Below are positions 20,200-28,833 of a stretch of DNA of 64,000 nt, piece after piece. Source of the DNA: Oliverpabstia intestinalis (GTDB lineage Bacteria; Bacillota; Clostridia; Lachnospirales; Lachnospiraceae); the NCBI RefSeq assembly GCF_009696065.1, contig NZ_VUMS01000015.1, positions 33,345-97,344 on the forward strand, given 5' to 3'. The notes beneath the pieces are model-generated. The model was not told the DNA's origin. It worked only from the letters and a program-made list of their open reading frames with translations, and did no database searches. The position numbers were made by a program, and so were the translations under genes. How positions within the stretch are numbered: the stretch's first letter is position 1; the number at the start of each line of letters is the position of its first letter.

Positions 20200-20227
20200 T
20201 TGACGAACGAACACAGCATGTTATAAT
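20200..20227 (+). promoter_or_regulatory. ridA promoter
   Basis: TTGACG at 20200-20205, a 16-base spacer and TATAAT at 20222-20227, divergent from the GH13 promoter 20 bases away. Confidence 0.7.
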
Positions 20228-20266
20228 AAGATGCAAATGCAGAATATTTGAATGGAGGATACAAAC

Positions 20267-20641
20267 ATGAAAAAAACAATTTTTGCTGAAAAAGCACCTG
20301 CAGCAGTAGGACCTTATGTACATGCTGTAGAAGCTGGAAATATGGTGTTCACTTCCGGTCAGCTGGGACTGGATCCGGAGAACGGAACTCTGCCGGAAGG
20401 CATCGAGGCACAGACCCATCAGGCACTGAAAAATCTGGGAGCTGTTCTGGAAGCAGCAGGCGTTGGATATGAAGACGTTGTTCGTACCATGGTATTTCTG
20501 GATAATATGGATGACTTTGCAACGGTCAATGCCATCTACGCAGAATACTTCAAGGAGTCTGCACCGGCTCGTTCCTGTGTGGAAGTTGCAAGACTTCCGA
20601 AGGGCGGTCTGATCGAGATCGAAGCAATCGCAGCAAAATAA
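20267..20641 (+). CDS. ridA: RidA-family enamine/imine deaminase
   Basis: A 124-residue RidA (YjgF/YER057c/UK114) protein that hydrolyses reactive 2-aminoacrylate and related enamines released by PLP enzymes. The conserved Arg102 in SAPARSCVEVARLPKGGLIEIEAIA is the substrate-carboxylate ligand. GGAGG at 20253-20257 places the start at 20267; an ATG at 20252 overlaps that site. It is a single-gene unit with its own promoter and terminator. Confidence 0.95.
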   Translation: MKKTIFAEKAPAAVGPYVHAVEAGNMVFTSGQLGLDPENGTLPEGIEAQTHQALKNLGAVLEAAGVGYEDVVRTMVFLDNMDDFATVNAIYAEYFKESAPARSCVEVARLPKGGLIEIEAIAAK

Positions 20642-20650
20642 AGGAAAAAG

Positions 20651-20695
20651 ATACCCGGATACGGAGAAAATACATCCGTATGCGGGTGTTTTTTT
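20651..20695 (+). terminator. ridA terminator
   Basis: ATACCCGGATACGGA pairs with TCCGTATGCGGGTGT and is followed by a run of seven T. Confidence 0.9.
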
Positions 20696-20746
20696 ATACA
20701 ATACGCTTTAATATGATAATATGATAAAAAAATAAAGTAAAAATGA

Positions 20747-20775
20747 TTGACAAGACAAGAAGTTTTAGGGATAAT
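20747..20775 (+). promoter_or_regulatory. putP promoter
   Basis: TTGACA at 20747-20752, a 17-base spacer and GATAAT at 20770-20775. Confidence 0.7.
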
Positions 20776-20863
20776 GGATTACAAATATTTTACGGACTGT
20801 GAAAGTACGAAGTACGGAACAATCCGGTATTATAATTACATAAAGGAAGGATGAGAAAAGGGA

Positions 20864-22411
20864 ATGAGTAACACAGATACTATAGTAATCCTGATCGCAT
20901 TTGCGGCATATCTGGTGCTGATGATTGCGATCGGTGCGATCTACATGAAAAATACGAATAATTCAGAAGATTATTTTCTTGGCGGAAGGGGACTGAGTGG
21001 CTGGGTGGCTGCGCTGTCGGCACAGGCGTCGGATATGAGTGGATGGCTGTTAATGGGACTTCCAGGAACCGTGTATGCACTGGGAACAGGGCAGTCCTGG
21101 ATCGCGATTGGACTGTTTCTCGGAACAGTCTGCAACTGGGTGTTTATTTCTTCACGATTGAGAAAATATACGATCAGGGCAAATAACTCCCTGACACTGC
21201 CGGCATACTTTGAAAACCGGTTCCGTGATAAAAAAAGGGTACTGCTTCTGGTATCTTCGATTGTGATCGTTATCTTTTTCCTGGTATATACAGCGTCTGC
21301 ACTGTCTGCCGGTGGAAAACTATTTAACTCTGTATTCGGTGTGGATTATCATGTGGCTCTGGCCATCGGTGCTGCGGTTATTCTGATTTATACGTTTATG
21401 GGCGGTTTCATGGCGGTTTGTGTGACCGATTTTATTCAGGGAAGTCTGATGTTAGTAGGACTGCTGGTGGTTCCGATTGCCGCGTATTTTATGGTAGGAG
21501 CGGATCAGGTAAAACCGATTCTTGACCAGAGCGGTGTTGTGGGCGGTGCTTCGGCATATCTGAGTCTGTTTCGGAATGGTGACCGGTCTTATACCGCAGT
21601 GGAGATTATCTCACAGCTGGCATGGGGGCTGGGATATTGTGGAATGCCGCATATTCTGACTCGATTTATGGCGGTAAAGAATCAGAAAGAGTTGAGAAAA
21701 TCGAGAGTAATTGCTATTATATGGGTAACGATTTCTCTGGCAGCAGCTGTAGCGATCGGCATTATCGGTCGTGTCTATCTGTTTCCGACGATTCTTGGAA
21801 CGGAGGGAAATGCTTCCACAGAAAGCGTCTTTATCGAGATGATCACAAAAATGTTTACGAAAGATACGAATCTGCCATTTATCGGAGGAATCTTCCTGTG
21901 CGGTATCCTGGCAGCGATTATGTCCACAGCGGATTCGCAACTTCTGGTGACGGCTTCATCCGTGTCTAAAGATATTTATAAGGATATTCTGAAACCGGAA
22001 TCCGATGAGAAAAAAGTGCTGAAGGTGAGCCGCTTTACGGTACTGGTTGTTGCATTGCTGGCATTTTTGATTGCCTGGGATCCAAACAACAGTATTATGG
22101 GACTGGTATCTAACGCATGGGCAGGTCTTGGTTCGGCGTTTGGGCCGATCGTAGTGATGTCCCTGTTCTGGAGAAGAACGAATTTTGCCGGAGCAGTAGC
22201 GGGGATTGTGTCCGGTGGCGGTGCAGTTTTGATATGGGATTATCTGCCGCTGGTACATGGACAGACGCTTGGATCTGCGACCGGGCTGTATTCACTGGTG
22301 GTAGGATTTGCGCTGAGTATTCTCTGCATTGTGATCTTCAGCCTCTGTACGAAGAAACCATCTCAGGAGATTCTGGCAGAGTTCGATGAAGTAAAAAACT
22401 GGAAAGAGTAA
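20864..22411 (+). CDS. putP: Sodium/proline symporter
   Basis: A 515-residue sodium:solute symporter (SSF/SLC5) with about 13 hydrophobic segments. Typical PutP strings are SEDYFLGGRGLSGWVAALSAQASDMSGWLLMGLPG near the N-terminus and STADSQLLVTASSVSKDIYKD, with the Na+-binding Ser/Thr region, in the middle. It imports proline with sodium. truA starts only 8 bases after its stop, so they are likely co-transcribed despite unrelated functions. Confidence 0.93.
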   Translation: MSNTDTIVILIAFAAYLVLMIAIGAIYMKNTNNSEDYFLGGRGLSGWVAALSAQASDMSGWLLMGLPGTVYALGTGQSWIAIGLFLGTVCNWVFISSRLRKYTIRANNSLTLPAYFENRFRDKKRVLLLVSSIVIVIFFLVYTASALSAGGKLFNSVFGVDYHVALAIGAAVILIYTFMGGFMAVCVTDFIQGSLMLVGLLVVPIAAYFMVGADQVKPILDQSGVVGGASAYLSLFRNGDRSYTAVEIISQLAWGLGYCGMPHILTRFMAVKNQKELRKSRVIAIIWVTISLAAAVAIGIIGRVYLFPTILGTEGNASTESVFIEMITKMFTKDTNLPFIGGIFLCGILAAIMSTADSQLLVTASSVSKDIYKDILKPESDEKKVLKVSRFTVLVVALLAFLIAWDPNNSIMGLVSNAWAGLGSAFGPIVVMSLFWRRTNFAGAVAGIVSGGGAVLIWDYLPLVHGQTLGSATGLYSLVVGFALSILCIVIFSLCTKKPSQEILAEFDEVKNWKE

Positions 22412-22418
22412 GAAATTT

Positions 22419-23162
22419 ATGAATTATTTGCTGACAATAGAATATGAAGGAACCCGTTACGAAGGATGGCAGAGACAGAAGAAAACCACCCAGACGATTC
22501 AGGGAAAGCTGGAACAGGTATTATCCAGAATGACAGAAAAAGAGATTGAGATCGATGGGGCAGGGCGGACGGATGCCGGGGTTCATGCGAAGAATCAGAC
22601 AGCCAGTGTGCATCTGGCAAAGAAATGGGATCCGAAGGAGATTTTGCAATATATGAATCAGTATCTGCCGGAAGATATCTGTGTAAAGTCTGTGGAACCG
22701 GTATCGGAGCGGTTTCATGCAAGACTCTGGGCGGAAGGAAAATGTTATTCTTACCGGATTGGAACGGATGAGCAGAAATCGGTGTTTGACCGGAAGTTTC
22801 GGTATCATCTGGGGGAAGCGCTGGATGTAGAGGCGATGCGCCGGGCAGCACAGGATCTGGTGGGAACCCATGATTTTAAATCGTTTTGTGGCAATCCGAA
22901 GATGAAGAAATCTACGGTGCGGACGATTACGGATATAGTGATTGAAGAGTCGGAGCATGAGATACGGATTGTGTATACGGGAAATGGTTTTCTTCAGTAT
23001 ATGGTCAGAATCTTAACCGGAACTTTGATTGAGGTTGGGCAGCATAGGAGGGATGCGGACAGTATGCCGGAGCTGTTTGAGAGGATGGAGCGGAAGTTTG
23101 CGGGCGTTACGGCGCCGGCAGAGGGGCTGTGTCTTGAACGCGTATTTTACTCGAAAAAATAG
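22419..23162 (+). CDS. truA: tRNA pseudouridine(38-40) synthase
   Basis: A 247-residue TruA that converts U38-U40 of the anticodon arm to pseudouridine. The catalytic Asp52 lies in GAGRTDAGVHA. The RNA-binding and C-terminal motifs FKSFCGNP and GNGFLQYMVRILTGTLIEVG are present. Length is normal. A long palindromic element (23190-23372) follows 28 bases after its stop. Confidence 0.95.
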   Translation: MNYLLTIEYEGTRYEGWQRQKKTTQTIQGKLEQVLSRMTEKEIEIDGAGRTDAGVHAKNQTASVHLAKKWDPKEILQYMNQYLPEDICVKSVEPVSERFHARLWAEGKCYSYRIGTDEQKSVFDRKFRYHLGEALDVEAMRRAAQDLVGTHDFKSFCGNPKMKKSTVRTITDIVIEESEHEIRIVYTGNGFLQYMVRILTGTLIEVGQHRRDADSMPELFERMERKFAGVTAPAEGLCLERVFYSKK

Positions 23163-23189
23163 GAGAAAAGAGTTTTTATGGAGGCGGAC

Positions 23190-23372
23190 GCGGCAGTCAT
23201 TGCTTCGGTCTGCTGGCAGCGTGGGCAGGGGAACTTTGAGCTAGCCGCTAACTTCGGCTATAGTTCACGAGGGTCAGTGGACCCTCGCGAAAGCCTGCGT
23301 AAGCGTCGGATCTCAAAGCTTCCCCTAACCGCCCACAAAGTGCTGCCTGCAGACCGAAGCAATGACTGCCGC
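23190..23372 (+). repeat. Palindromic structured element, copy C (183 bp)
   Basis: The outer arms form a perfect 24-bp stem (23190-23213 with 23349-23372), continued by GGCAGC/GCTGCC, GTGGGC/GCCCAC, GGGGAA/TTCCCC and TTTGAG/CTCAAA. Inside is a core with two hairpins (TAGCCG/CGGCTA and CGAGGGTC/GACCCTCG), then CGCGAAAG and GGATCTC. The same core, with compensatory base changes, is found at 36291-36478 and 41031-41218, whose outer arms are different sequences. It could be a structured RNA or a small mobile element. No protein is credible here. Confidence 0.8.
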
Positions 23373-23501
23373 TGTGCGTTGGTGGAAACTCTTGTGGCTG
23401 GTATGGTGAGATTTTTTTGAAAAAGTGGAAGAAAATGAGAAAAACGAAGAAATATTTGCTATAAGTGATAAGAATATGCTGAATGAGTTGAGTGTATAAA
23501 G

Positions 23502-23548
23502 AAGGAAGATAGTTGTGTACGTTAAGAGGTACTGCTATCTTCCTTTTT
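23502..23548. terminator. Bidirectional terminator between truA and luxS
   Basis: AAGGAAGATAG and CTATCTTCCTT pair around a 22-base loop, with T-rich sequence on both outer sides. It serves luxS on the minus strand and could stop read-through from putP-truA. The rest of the 439-base gap (23373-23501) shows nothing recognisable. Confidence 0.75.
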
Positions 23549-23601
23549 ATAGTATCTGATATTTTGCAACAATGTTCACCGCCGGATAGCAATGAAAGTA
23601 T

Positions 23602-24081
23602 TTATTCCGGATATACCAGGCGGTCTTCTTTGATGTCGGTTAAGACTTCGGTCAGGAAGCGGTTGGCCAGGTAGTTTGCCATGGACAGGTTCATGTCCAG
23701 GTAGTTGCCACAGTCTTTTGGGGATGCGCCCGGGACTTCGTCGTGGTAGTCGCGGATGAAGGTGAACATCTCGGTCATCAGCGGGACGATGTCTCCGGAG
23801 GTGTAGTCACCTGCCAGAAGGAGATAGAAGCCGGTGCGGCAGCCCATTGGTCCGAAGTAGATGGTTTTGGAGCCGAAGTCCGGGTGATTTCTTAAGAAGG
23901 TGGCTCCCAGATGTTCGATGGTGTGTACTTCTGCAGTGTTCATCACCGGTTCTTCGTTCGGGGATGTCATACGGATATCGAATGTGGTGATCAGGGAATC
24001 GCCGACCGGGTCTTTGCGGGATACATATACGCCCGGCTGAAGTTTTAAGTGATTAATAGTAAAACTTGTAATTTTCTGCAT
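23602..24081 (-). CDS. luxS: S-ribosylhomocysteine lyase
   Basis: A 159-residue LuxS that cleaves S-ribosylhomocysteine to homocysteine and DPD, the precursor of autoinducer-2. Metal ligands are His53 and His57 (EVHTIEH) and Cys124 (KDCGNYLDM); the catalytic cysteine is Cys81 (GPMGCRTGF). It recycles the methyl-cycle product and may support quorum signalling. The partner Pfs nucleosidase gene is not adjacent. It has a structured leader of about 110 nt. Confidence 0.97.
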   Translation of the reverse strand: MQKITSFTINHLKLQPGVYVSRKDPVGDSLITTFDIRMTSPNEEPVMNTAEVHTIEHLGATFLRNHPDFGSKTIYFGPMGCRTGFYLLLAGDYTSGDIVPLMTEMFTFIRDYHDEVPGASPKDCGNYLDMNLSMANYLANRFLTEVLTDIKEDRLVYPE

Positions 24082-24200
24082 AATAAAACAACCTCCTGTG
24101 TAATGATGTACTCACAAAATCGGACACAGAAAGATCTCGGGAGTACATGGATTATCGCTCTTTTCAGAAACAGGCAGTGTCTGCACCTGTTCGCTGAAAG
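24082..24200 (-). promoter_or_regulatory. Structured luxS 5' leader
   Basis: On the minus strand the leader has a first hairpin at 24196-24165 (AACAG/CTGTT with inner GCAG/CTGC) and a second with a perfect 8-bp stem ATGTACTC/GAGTACAT (24148-24141 with 24113-24106). The second stem encloses 27 nt (24114-24140) and ends just before the ribosome site AGGAGG. The layout suggests control of luxS translation, but it does not match a riboswitch class I recognise. Confidence 0.45.
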
Positions 24201-24202
24201 CT

Positions 24203-24231
24203 ATTATAACATAGTTTGAACTATTTCACAA
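24203..24231 (-). promoter_or_regulatory. luxS promoter
   Basis: Minus strand TTGTGA (24231-24226), a 17-base spacer and TATAAT (24208-24203). Confidence 0.65.
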
Positions 24232-24254
24232 AATAAACATATTTTGATAACAAA

Positions 24255-24283
24255 TTGACCACAAACCTTTTCTATACTATAGC
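24255..24283 (+). promoter_or_regulatory. htrA promoter
   Basis: TTGACC at 24255-24260, a 17-base spacer and TATAGC at 24278-24283, divergent from the luxS promoter. Confidence 0.6.
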
Positions 24284-24315
24284 CATAAACAAAGAAGAAA
24301 GAAATAAAGAAAATT

Positions 24316-24460
24316 AGTAACTATTCAGTAGCCACTGTCCCGCGAGGTGTTTTGACATGAATATGTCAAAATCCCGAGACATACAAGCCAAAATGCCATC
24401 ACCGAAGGTGATTTTTTATGCATTTTGGCTCGTAACTGTGAAGGTACTGAACAGTTACGA
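24316..24460 (+). repeat. Composite hairpin element in the htrA leader
   Basis: Nested palindromes fill the leader: TTTTGACAT-GAAT-ATGTCAAAA (24350-24371), AGCCAAAATGC/GCATTTTGGCT enclosing ATCACC-GAA-GGTGAT followed by six T, and a 31-nt hairpin at 24430-24460. The distal arm GTAACTATTCAGTA (24317-24330) can also pair with TACTGAACAGTTAC (24444-24457), in competition with the local hairpin. The 31-nt unit is repeated, inverted, at 8209-8239, so this may be an inserted repeat that now forms the 5' UTR. Confidence 0.65.
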
Positions 24461-24501
24461 AAATTAAAAGATTACATTTACATAAACAGGAGGAATGACT
24501 T

Positions 24502-25914
24502 ATGGAAGAATATGGAAGTTATAATTGGAATCAGCAGGGAAATGAACCGCAGAATAATACACCGATGGAACCGAAAAAACAGCCGGGAAAGAGAAATGGA
24601 AACGGAGCCAGATGGGCAAAGAAAATCGGTGCAGTAGCACTGAGTGCCGTACTTTTCGGAGGCGTAGCCGGGGGTGTATTTACCGGGGTGACTTATGCAA
24701 CCGGTGCGACAGCAAAAGCACAGTCCACGCAGACAGACAGCAGCAAACAGGAAACAACGAAGACCACATTGCAGACCACAACATCTTCAGGCAGCACGGG
24801 AAGCAGTGCTTCCGGACAGAGTCTGGATGTTTCTTCTATCGCCAAAAATGCGATGCCGTCGATTGTTGCAATTACCAATAAATCTGTACAGGAAGTACAG
24901 GATTATTTCAGTATGTTTTCGAGAGGTAGTGGTACACAGGAACAGGAAGTAGAAAGCCAGGGTTCCGGTATTATTATCGGACAGAACGACAGTGAACTTC
25001 TGATCGCCACGAATAACCATGTAGTAGAAGATGCAGATACCTTATCTGTATGTTTTGTGGATGACCAGGCGTACGAAGCAACTGTAAAAGGAACAGATGC
25101 AGATAACGATCTGGCAGTTATCGCCGTGAAACTTTCAGATATTTCTGATGACACTATGTCTCAGATTAAAATTGCAGAGATCGGTGATTCCGATCAGCTG
25201 CAGGTAGGGGAACAGGTGGTAGCTATCGGTAATGCACTGGGCTATGGTCAGTCTGTAACGACCGGTATTGTAAGTGCGGTAAATCGTCAGCTGGAAGACT
25301 CTGACTCCGAGAACGGATTTATCCAGACAGATGCAGCAATCAACCCTGGTAACAGTGGTGGAGCTCTTCTGAATATGCAGGGTCAGGTGATCGGTATCAA
25401 CTCTGCAAAACTGGCATCTACAGAAGTAGAAGGTATGGGATATGCTATTCCGGTAAGTACCGCTTCTCCGATCTTTGAAGATCTGATGAACCGCCAGACA
25501 AGAACAAAAGTAAGCTCTGATCAGGCAGCTGCTCTGGGTATCAAAGGACAGACGGTGGACAGTTCCATCGCAGAAGCTTATGGCATTCCACAGGGTGTCT
25601 ATGTAGCAGAAGTGGAAAAAGGAAGTGCTGCTGAAAAAGCCGGCATCACATCCGGAAGTGTCATCACAAAATTTGATGGAACTTCTGTAAAATCAATGGA
25701 TGACCTGAAGAGTCAGCTGGAGTACTATGCAGCGGGAGAAACCGTAGATCTGGTTGTAAAAATCGCGGATAACGGAAGTTACGTGGAAAAATCACTGACG
25801 ATCACACTGGATAAAGCAGATACTTCAACCACTGTACAGAACGGTCAGCAGGGACAGAATCAGCCGGGAGCATCCGGACAGGACGGTAATCTGCAGGGAT
25901 CTATTTTGAGATAA
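24502..25914 (+). CDS. htrA: HtrA/DegP-type membrane-anchored serine protease
   Basis: A 470-residue trypsin-like protease with one transmembrane helix at about 42-65, a Ser/Thr/Gln-rich linker, a catalytic domain and one PDZ domain (about 335-435). The catalytic triad is His173 (NNHVVED), Asp203 (DNDLAVIAV) and Ser285 (NPGNSGGALL). It degrades misfolded proteins on the outer face of the membrane. The N-terminal cytoplasmic tail is Asn/Gln/Pro-rich. AGGAGG is 11 bases upstream of the ATG. Its leader carries a complex hairpin repeat. Confidence 0.95.
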   Translation: MEEYGSYNWNQQGNEPQNNTPMEPKKQPGKRNGNGARWAKKIGAVALSAVLFGGVAGGVFTGVTYATGATAKAQSTQTDSSKQETTKTTLQTTTSSGSTGSSASGQSLDVSSIAKNAMPSIVAITNKSVQEVQDYFSMFSRGSGTQEQEVESQGSGIIIGQNDSELLIATNNHVVEDADTLSVCFVDDQAYEATVKGTDADNDLAVIAVKLSDISDDTMSQIKIAEIGDSDQLQVGEQVVAIGNALGYGQSVTTGIVSAVNRQLEDSDSENGFIQTDAAINPGNSGGALLNMQGQVIGINSAKLASTEVEGMGYAIPVSTASPIFEDLMNRQTRTKVSSDQAAALGIKGQTVDSSIAEAYGIPQGVYVAEVEKGSAAEKAGITSGSVITKFDGTSVKSMDDLKSQLEYYAAGETVDLVVKIADNGSYVEKSLTITLDKADTSTTVQNGQQGQNQPGASGQDGNLQGSILR

Positions 25915-25955
25915 ATATACAGAAATCACAGACAACATAAAGATGGAAAAACATA

Positions 25956-26031
25956 AACCGGCTGACAGAAAGACAGCCGGTTGGCGAAAACAAACAAAAC
26001 GGGAAACTCGATGCAAAGAGTTTTCCGTTTT
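25956..26031 (+). terminator. Tandem stem-loops after htrA
   Basis: Hairpin one is AACCGGCTG/CAGCCGGTT (25956-25982). Hairpin two is AAAACGGGAAACTC/GAGTTTTCCGTTTT (25996-26031). The second has a T-rich 3' arm and could work in both directions with the convergent gene. Confidence 0.7.
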
Positions 26032-26090
26032 GCTATATATTGTTGTATGAGACTATGACATCTAAATCTGTTGATGTGTAGTTCGACCTG

Positions 26091-26579
26091 TTATGCATCC
26101 TCAAAAGCCACCTGATTTTTCCGGAAAAATTTCCGAACCATTTCATCCCACACCCGGTCCAGCTGTTTGTCCAGGGTGAAAATTTTCAGAGAAGTGCCGG
26201 TAGTACAAAGAAGCTGCTTCCCGTCAAACTGACAGTTCAGGTACAGACCGTAGATGTCTTCAGGCTTCAGTGCTATGCCGCTTTGCGAGAGAAGCTTTTC
26301 CACATTGGAAGAGGAAAGCTGGAAGACAATCTTAAAATTCAAAGGTGTGCGTTTCCCTTTGATTATGGAAAAACACTGCGCCTGCACATCTTCCCACAGA
26401 CAGTACGTCCGCATGGGTTTCTGTTCGGAATCAAAAAATTCTTTATGCAGTTGTCCATCCAGAGTATAAGTGACAAAGGTGGTAAAAGAAGCTTCCACAA
26501 AAGAAAAATGCTGAAACATTTCTCCAATAAATAATTTTCCGGTAAAATCTTTCAAATCTAAAATACGAAGTGCTAACAA
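26091..26579 (-). CDS. DUF5721 family protein
   Basis: A 162-residue soluble protein resembling the Lachnospiraceae-specific DUF5721 family: ALRILDLKDFTGKLFIGEMFQHF near the start, then FSIIKGKRTPLNFKIVFQLS. The function is unknown. The gene starts at TTG 26579: GGGAGG lies 7 bases upstream, whereas a TTG at 26594 would place the ribosome site inside the gene. It lies 50 bases downstream of the corA-like gene on the same strand and may share its transcript. Confidence 0.75.
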   Translation of the reverse strand: MLALRILDLKDFTGKLFIGEMFQHFSFVEASFTTFVTYTLDGQLHKEFFDSEQKPMRTYCLWEDVQAQCFSIIKGKRTPLNFKIVFQLSSSNVEKLLSQSGIALKPEDIYGLYLNCQFDGKQLLCTTGTSLKIFTLDKQLDRVWDEMVRKFFRKNQVAFEDA

Positions 26580-26629
26580 ATAAAATCCTCCCAATGTGAT
26601 ATGACATAATGGTTATCCGGTATGGCAAT

Positions 26630-27556
26630 TCAGGAAAACCAGTTGTTTTTATGAAAAAACCAGATTTCGATCAAAACAATAACAGCGCAGATACCGATCA
26701 GAATCCCGTAGGCGTGGGGGGCAGAAAGTTCCGGCATATGAGAAAAATTCATGCCATACCACCCGGTGATAAGCGACAGTGGAAAAAAGATCGTGGTTAC
26801 TACGGTGAGAATCCGCATGGTGCGGTTCTGCCTAGCATCAATCTGAGACTGCTCCATTTCACGAATCTGCAGGGCATATTCCCGAAGCATCTGGGAATGA
26901 TCATAGAGCCGTTCGATCCTGGATGCATACAGAGAAAAAATCTGACATTCTTCTGCCTGAAAAAAGTGGTTGGAATTCTCTTCCAGATCCTCACAGAAAT
27001 CAGACAGCTGCTGATAATAAGAATGCAGGATCAGAAGTCGTTTGCGGATGTGCATAAGCTGTGCGGAAGAGTCAGAGATCGTGTGTTTTATGATTTTTTC
27101 TTCCAGATCACTCATGTGCTGTTCCAGTTCCTGTAAAAACAAGGCATCTTCCAGTGTAAGTGTGCCGATGAGCTGACACAGAAATTCTGCGATGGTCTTA
27201 CAGTTCAAAAGTTCCCCCTCTTCAAGAATTGTAAGAATCGCCTGGATATGTTTCGAATCATCAACGAGAACCAGCAGATTTTTATTCATATAGAAAGAAA
27301 TGGATAAAACAGTCTCTTCAATACTTCTTTTATCGGGAATCAGAAGGGTTCCCAGGATACAGTCCTTGAACATTTCTGCTTTGCAGTATCGGATATTGTG
27401 ATTTTGCATGTTCCTTGCGAGGATATGATAATAGGGGAGAGAATGATAGCGCTGTTCACACTCTTCAGTGGAAACAAGAGATATCACCACATCAGTGTCT
27501 TTCGGCTGATAATATTCATCCAGCATTTCCATGGAACTGTTCAGTAAATAATCCAT
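26630..27556 (-). CDS. CorA-family divalent metal transporter
   Basis: A 308-residue CorA-type protein: an N-terminal cytoplasmic alpha/beta domain, a long coiled helix rich in charged residues (about 140-245), and two C-terminal transmembrane helices. The loop after the first helix carries the YGMNF signature that forms the selectivity filter for Mg2+ or Co2+. It ends with a short basic tail. Substrate (Mg, Co, Ni or Zn) cannot be told from sequence. An AACCTCC ribosome site is upstream on the minus strand. Confidence 0.9.
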   Translation of the reverse strand: MDYLLNSSMEMLDEYYQPKDTDVVISLVSTEECEQRYHSLPYYHILARNMQNHNIRYCKAEMFKDCILGTLLIPDKRSIEETVLSISFYMNKNLLVLVDDSKHIQAILTILEEGELLNCKTIAEFLCQLIGTLTLEDALFLQELEQHMSDLEEKIIKHTISDSSAQLMHIRKRLLILHSYYQQLSDFCEDLEENSNHFFQAEECQIFSLYASRIERLYDHSQMLREYALQIREMEQSQIDARQNRTMRILTVVTTIFFPLSLITGWYGMNFSHMPELSAPHAYGILIGICAVIVLIEIWFFHKNNWFS

Positions 27557-27635
27557 ACAACCTCCAAGTTATAATTTAAAAAAACAGATATCAGTATTAT
27601 AAACCAAAAGACACAAAAAGAACATAGAAAATCTC

Positions 27636-27742
27636 TTTTCAATTTTCTGAAGATATGATATAGTAAGATGTAGTATTGAAAACTATATCAGGTAGGCGGA
27701 ATTACAGGGTGTGACGAAGTCCAAAAGCGAAAGCTGTAATCC
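27636..27742 (+). promoter_or_regulatory. degV promoter and leader hairpin
   Basis: TTTTCA at 27636-27641, a 17-base spacer and TATAGT at 27659-27664. In the leader GGAATTACAG (27698-27707) pairs, with one bulge, with CTGTAATCC (27734-27742). No terminator or known riboswitch was recognised. Confidence 0.45.
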
Positions 27743-27810
27743 TGCGATGATGAGAAAAGATATGGATACACAGTTATGTAGAAAATATATAATGCTGGAG
27801 GCAGGAAGTA

Positions 27811-28650
27811 ATGAAATATAAAATAATTGTAGATAGTTGTGGAGAATTGACACCAGAGATGAAACAGGATGAACGTTTTGCATCGGCAGCACTGACTCTT
27901 GAAGTGGGAGCAGATACTATTGTGGATGATGATTCCTTTGATCAGGCGGATTTTTTAAGAAAGGTAGCAGCATATCCGGAGTGTCCGAAATCAGCATGCC
28001 CATCTCCGGAAGTTTACCAGAGAGGGTTTGAGGCAGATGCGGAACATCTGTATGCGGTGACTCTTTCCGCTGAACTGAGTGGTTCCTATAATAGTGCGGA
28101 GCTTGGGAAAAGTCTGACACTGGAAGAACATCCGGATAAGAAAATTCATGTATTCAACTCAAAAAGTGCTTCGATAGGGGAGACACTGATCGCACTGAAG
28201 ATCCAGGAATGTGAAGAAGCAGGCATGGAATTTGAACAGGTTGTGGAAACTGTGGATGCTTATATCGAATCTCAGCACACGTATTTCGTACTGGAGAATC
28301 TGGAAACACTGCGAAAAAACGGGCGACTGAGCAGAGTAAAAGCACTGGTGGCTTCCGCATTGAAGATTAAACCGGTAATGGGTTCCACACCGGAAGGCAC
28401 TATCTGTCAGCTGGATCAGGCGAGAGGAATCAATAAAGCGCTGGTTAAAATGGTTGATTATGTAAAAGAAGGAGAAAACAACAGCAGTGACAAAGTACTT
28501 GCTATCAGCCACTGTAACTGTCCGGAGAGGGCACAGATGGTAAAAGAGGCACTTCTGGAAAGAATGCAGGTGAAAGATGTGATCATTCTGGATACCGCCG
28601 GGGTGAGTTCCATGTATGCGAATGACGGTGGGATTATTGTTGCGATGTAA
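27811..28650 (+). CDS. DegV family fatty acid-binding protein
   Basis: A 279-residue DegV protein with typical motifs: VDSCGELTP at the start, SACPSPEVYQRGFE, LSAELSGSYNSAELG and VFNSKSASIGETL. DegV proteins bind fatty acids between two domains and, as FakB, present them to FakA kinase for phosphorylation. No fakA/dak gene is adjacent. AGGCAGG lies 8-10 bases upstream of the ATG. Confidence 0.9.
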   Translation: MKYKIIVDSCGELTPEMKQDERFASAALTLEVGADTIVDDDSFDQADFLRKVAAYPECPKSACPSPEVYQRGFEADAEHLYAVTLSAELSGSYNSAELGKSLTLEEHPDKKIHVFNSKSASIGETLIALKIQECEEAGMEFEQVVETVDAYIESQHTYFVLENLETLRKNGRLSRVKALVASALKIKPVMGSTPEGTICQLDQARGINKALVKMVDYVKEGENNSSDKVLAISHCNCPERAQMVKEALLERMQVKDVIILDTAGVSSMYANDGGIIVAM

Positions 28651-28698
28651 CCATGCAGAAGGCAGCATTCCACAGTTACTGGTTATTGGCAATATCCC

Positions 28699-28730
28699 GC
28701 GAGCAACAAGCCAAACGTTTTAAAAACCTT
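28699..28730. repeat. GAGCAACRAGYCAAA-family short repeat, copy 1
   Basis: GCGAGCAACAAGCCAAA (28699-28715) is identical over 17 bases to 61913-61929, and a divergent relative is at 58046. It is located 48 bases after the degV stop. Confidence 0.6.
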
Positions 28731-28732
28731 CT

Positions 28733-28760
28733 TTGCTTTTAACGTGTGATATGTTATAAT
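28733..28760 (+). promoter_or_regulatory. Promoter upstream of the small membrane protein and pyrH
   Basis: TTGCTT at 28733-28738, a 16-base spacer and TATAAT at 28755-28760. It would drive the small membrane protein and the pyrH operon. Confidence 0.6.
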
Positions 28761-28833
28761 TGTCAGTATGAGATATGTAGCTGTCCCAATCTCCAAAAGA
28801 CAGCGGCAAAACTGAAAGCAAAGGAGTACACTT

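Noticed and set aside
23178..23420. An 80-residue open frame over palindromic element C
   Set aside because: The sequence is dominated by paired arms and the frame is not conserved in copies A and B.
24316..24460. CRISPR array upstream of htrA
   Set aside because: The palindromes are different from one another and there are no regularly spaced identical repeats.
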